Source: a bacterium
GTDB lineage: Bacteria; SZUA-79; Acidulodesulfobacterales; Acidulodesulfobacteraceae
Assembly: GCA_003232385.1 (NCBI GenBank)
Contig: QIJE01000022.1
Coordinates: forward strand, 1-64,000
Reading direction: 5' to 3'
DNA: 64,000 nucleotides
Of this stretch, positions 63,234 through 64,000 are shown piece after piece (the first letter of the stretch is position 1; each line of letters opens with the position of its first letter). Made by a program: the position numbers and the translations under genes. The notes under the pieces were generated by a model, which searched no databases, had not been told where the DNA came from, and worked only from the letters and a program-made list of their open reading frames with translations.

Positions 63234-64000
63234 AAGCTTTTATTATATTTTGAACAAGTTTATGTCTTAATACGTCCGTCCTATCAAAATTTACAACCTT
63301 TATGCCGCTTATATCCGCCAAAATCTCACTTGCCGTAACAAGCCCCAATTCCTTATCCGAAGGCAAGTCGGTCTGGGTTATATCCCCGTTTACGATAATT
63401 TTAGAACCGGAACCTATTCTCGTGAGCATCATTTTCATCTGCTCGTTCGTCGCGTTCTGCGCTTCATCTAATATTACGAAAGAGTTATTTAGCGTTCTGC
63501 CCCTCATAAACGCAATGGGGGCAACCTCTATAACGTCGGTCTCTATAAGTTTCATAGCTTTTTCGAACTCTATCATCTCATAAAGAGCATCGTATAGGGG
63601 TCTTAAATACGGGTTAATCTTCTGCGAAATATCCCCCGGAAGAAAGCCCAATTTTTCACCGGCTTCAACCGCCGGACGGGTCAAAATTATTCTATCGAAC
63701 AATTGTTTTTGAAATAAAGATATGGCGCATGCCATAGATAGATAGGTCTTACCGGTTCCGGCAGGTCCTATGCCTATAACTATATCGTCTTTATAAATAG
63801 CATCGACATATCTTTTTTGATTTACCGTCCTGGGGGCTACGATTTTTCTTCTCGGAGTTATGAGGATGGGGTCATAAATATAAGAATTAATTTCAACTTT
63901 CGGATCTTTTACCTTAGCCTTTGCTAACCGCACCAATTCGTTATCGGAAATATCGGCTTTTGCCTCATACAATTTTATGAGATCGGTTATAAATCCGGCA
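63196..64000 (-). CDS. phoH: PhoH family ATPase (5' end beyond window)
   Basis: P-loop ATPase of the PhoH/YbeZ group, which works with YbeY in rRNA metabolism. Walker A is GIGPAGTGKTYLSMA, then LTRPAVEAGEKLGFLPGD, MRGRTLNNSFVILDEAQN (Walker B) and GSGSKIIVNGDITQTDLP. The frame remains open to the window edge with no ATG, so the N-terminus lies outside; the apparent TTG start at 63972 is not real. Coupled to the HD-protein gene by a 38-bp overlap. Confidence 0.95.
   Translation of the reverse strand, partial: AGFITDLIKLYEAKADISDNELVRLAKAKVKDPKVEINSYIYDPILITPRRKIVAPRTVNQKRYVDAIYKDDIVIGIGPAGTGKTYLSMACAISLFQKQLFDRIILTRPAVEAGEKLGFLPGDISQKINPYLRPLYDALYEMIEFEKAMKLIETDVIEVAPIAFMRGRTLNNSFVILDEAQNATNEQMKMMLTRIGSGSKIIVNGDITQTDLPSDKELGLVTASEILADISGIKVVNFDRTDVLRHKLVQNIIKAYETNKISRISKK

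Noticed and set aside
1-64000. CRISPR array, insertion sequence, prophage or integron
   Set aside because: No regularly spaced repeats, transposase, integrase or phage structural genes were seen in either strand.

Overview
The window is an AT-rich, gene-dense stretch of a Gram-negative bacterial chromosome. It carries lipid A/Kdo genes (lpxD, fabZ, lpxA, lpxI, lpxB, msbA, waaA), outer-membrane assembly (bamA, skp), lipoprotein export (lolC/E, lolD, lnt) and a near-complete proton-pumping complex I. Four gene orders resemble those I know from Deltaproteobacteria in the broad sense (Desulfobacterota / Geobacter-like lineages): rplU-rpmA-obgE-proB-proA-nadD-rsfS...gpmI, spoVG-tRNA-Gln-prs-rplY-pth-ychF, phoH-HD(7TM)-ybeY and lysS-lolC-lolD-bamA-skp-lpx. 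LpxI in place of LpxH and a spoVG gene in a Gram-negative agree with that. The assignment is an inference from gene content; no 16S gene is present.

Layout. 1-1120 (+): a decayed type II restriction-modification locus (3' end of a DNA methyltransferase, then a broken DpnII-like endonuclease). 1143-29283 (all -): reading in transcription order from the right, a methyl-accepting chemotaxis protein with a c-type haem motif, acs, pepA, then nuoABCD-[NuoF Fe-S/GltD fusion]-GHIJKLMN, ispE, spoVG, tRNA-Gln, prs, rplY, pth, ychF, a glycosyltransferase and a TPR/ABC-exporter trio. 29284-29719: divergent intergenic region with a strong promoter and a leader hairpin. 29720-42363 (+): rplU, rpmA, obgE, proB, proA, nadD, rsfS, a LapA/LapB-like TPR protein, gpmI (split by an 11-bp tandem duplication), an RluD-family synthase, pgeF, coaE, a degenerate GGDEF protein and rho. 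42372-64000 (all -): phoH (cut by the window edge), a 7TM-HD phosphohydrolase, ybeY, mazG, lnt, prfB (with a programmed frameshift), lysS, lolC/E, lolD, bamA, skp, lpxD, fabZ, lpxA, lpxI, lpxB, msbA, waaA.

How it works together. The right third is an envelope-biogenesis block: lipid A is made by LpxA/D/I/B, given Kdo by WaaA and flipped by MsbA, while BamA/Skp and Lol/Lnt place proteins and lipoproteins. The LapA/LapB-like protein in the middle block may regulate the same pathway. The left block is energy metabolism: acetate activation (Acs) and a complex I whose electron-input module lacks NuoE and the FMN/NADH-binding part of NuoF, and instead has a GltD-type FAD/NAD(P)H flavoprotein fused to the NuoF iron-sulfur domain.

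The most notable observations are that rewired complex I, the 11-bp duplication that breaks gpmI exactly at a conserved position, rsfS that appears to lack any ATG/GTG/TTG start at its true N-terminus, the haem/Cys-motif chemoreceptor, the canonical prfB recoding site, and the restriction-modification remnant. I found no CRISPR array, insertion sequence, rRNA or prophage.
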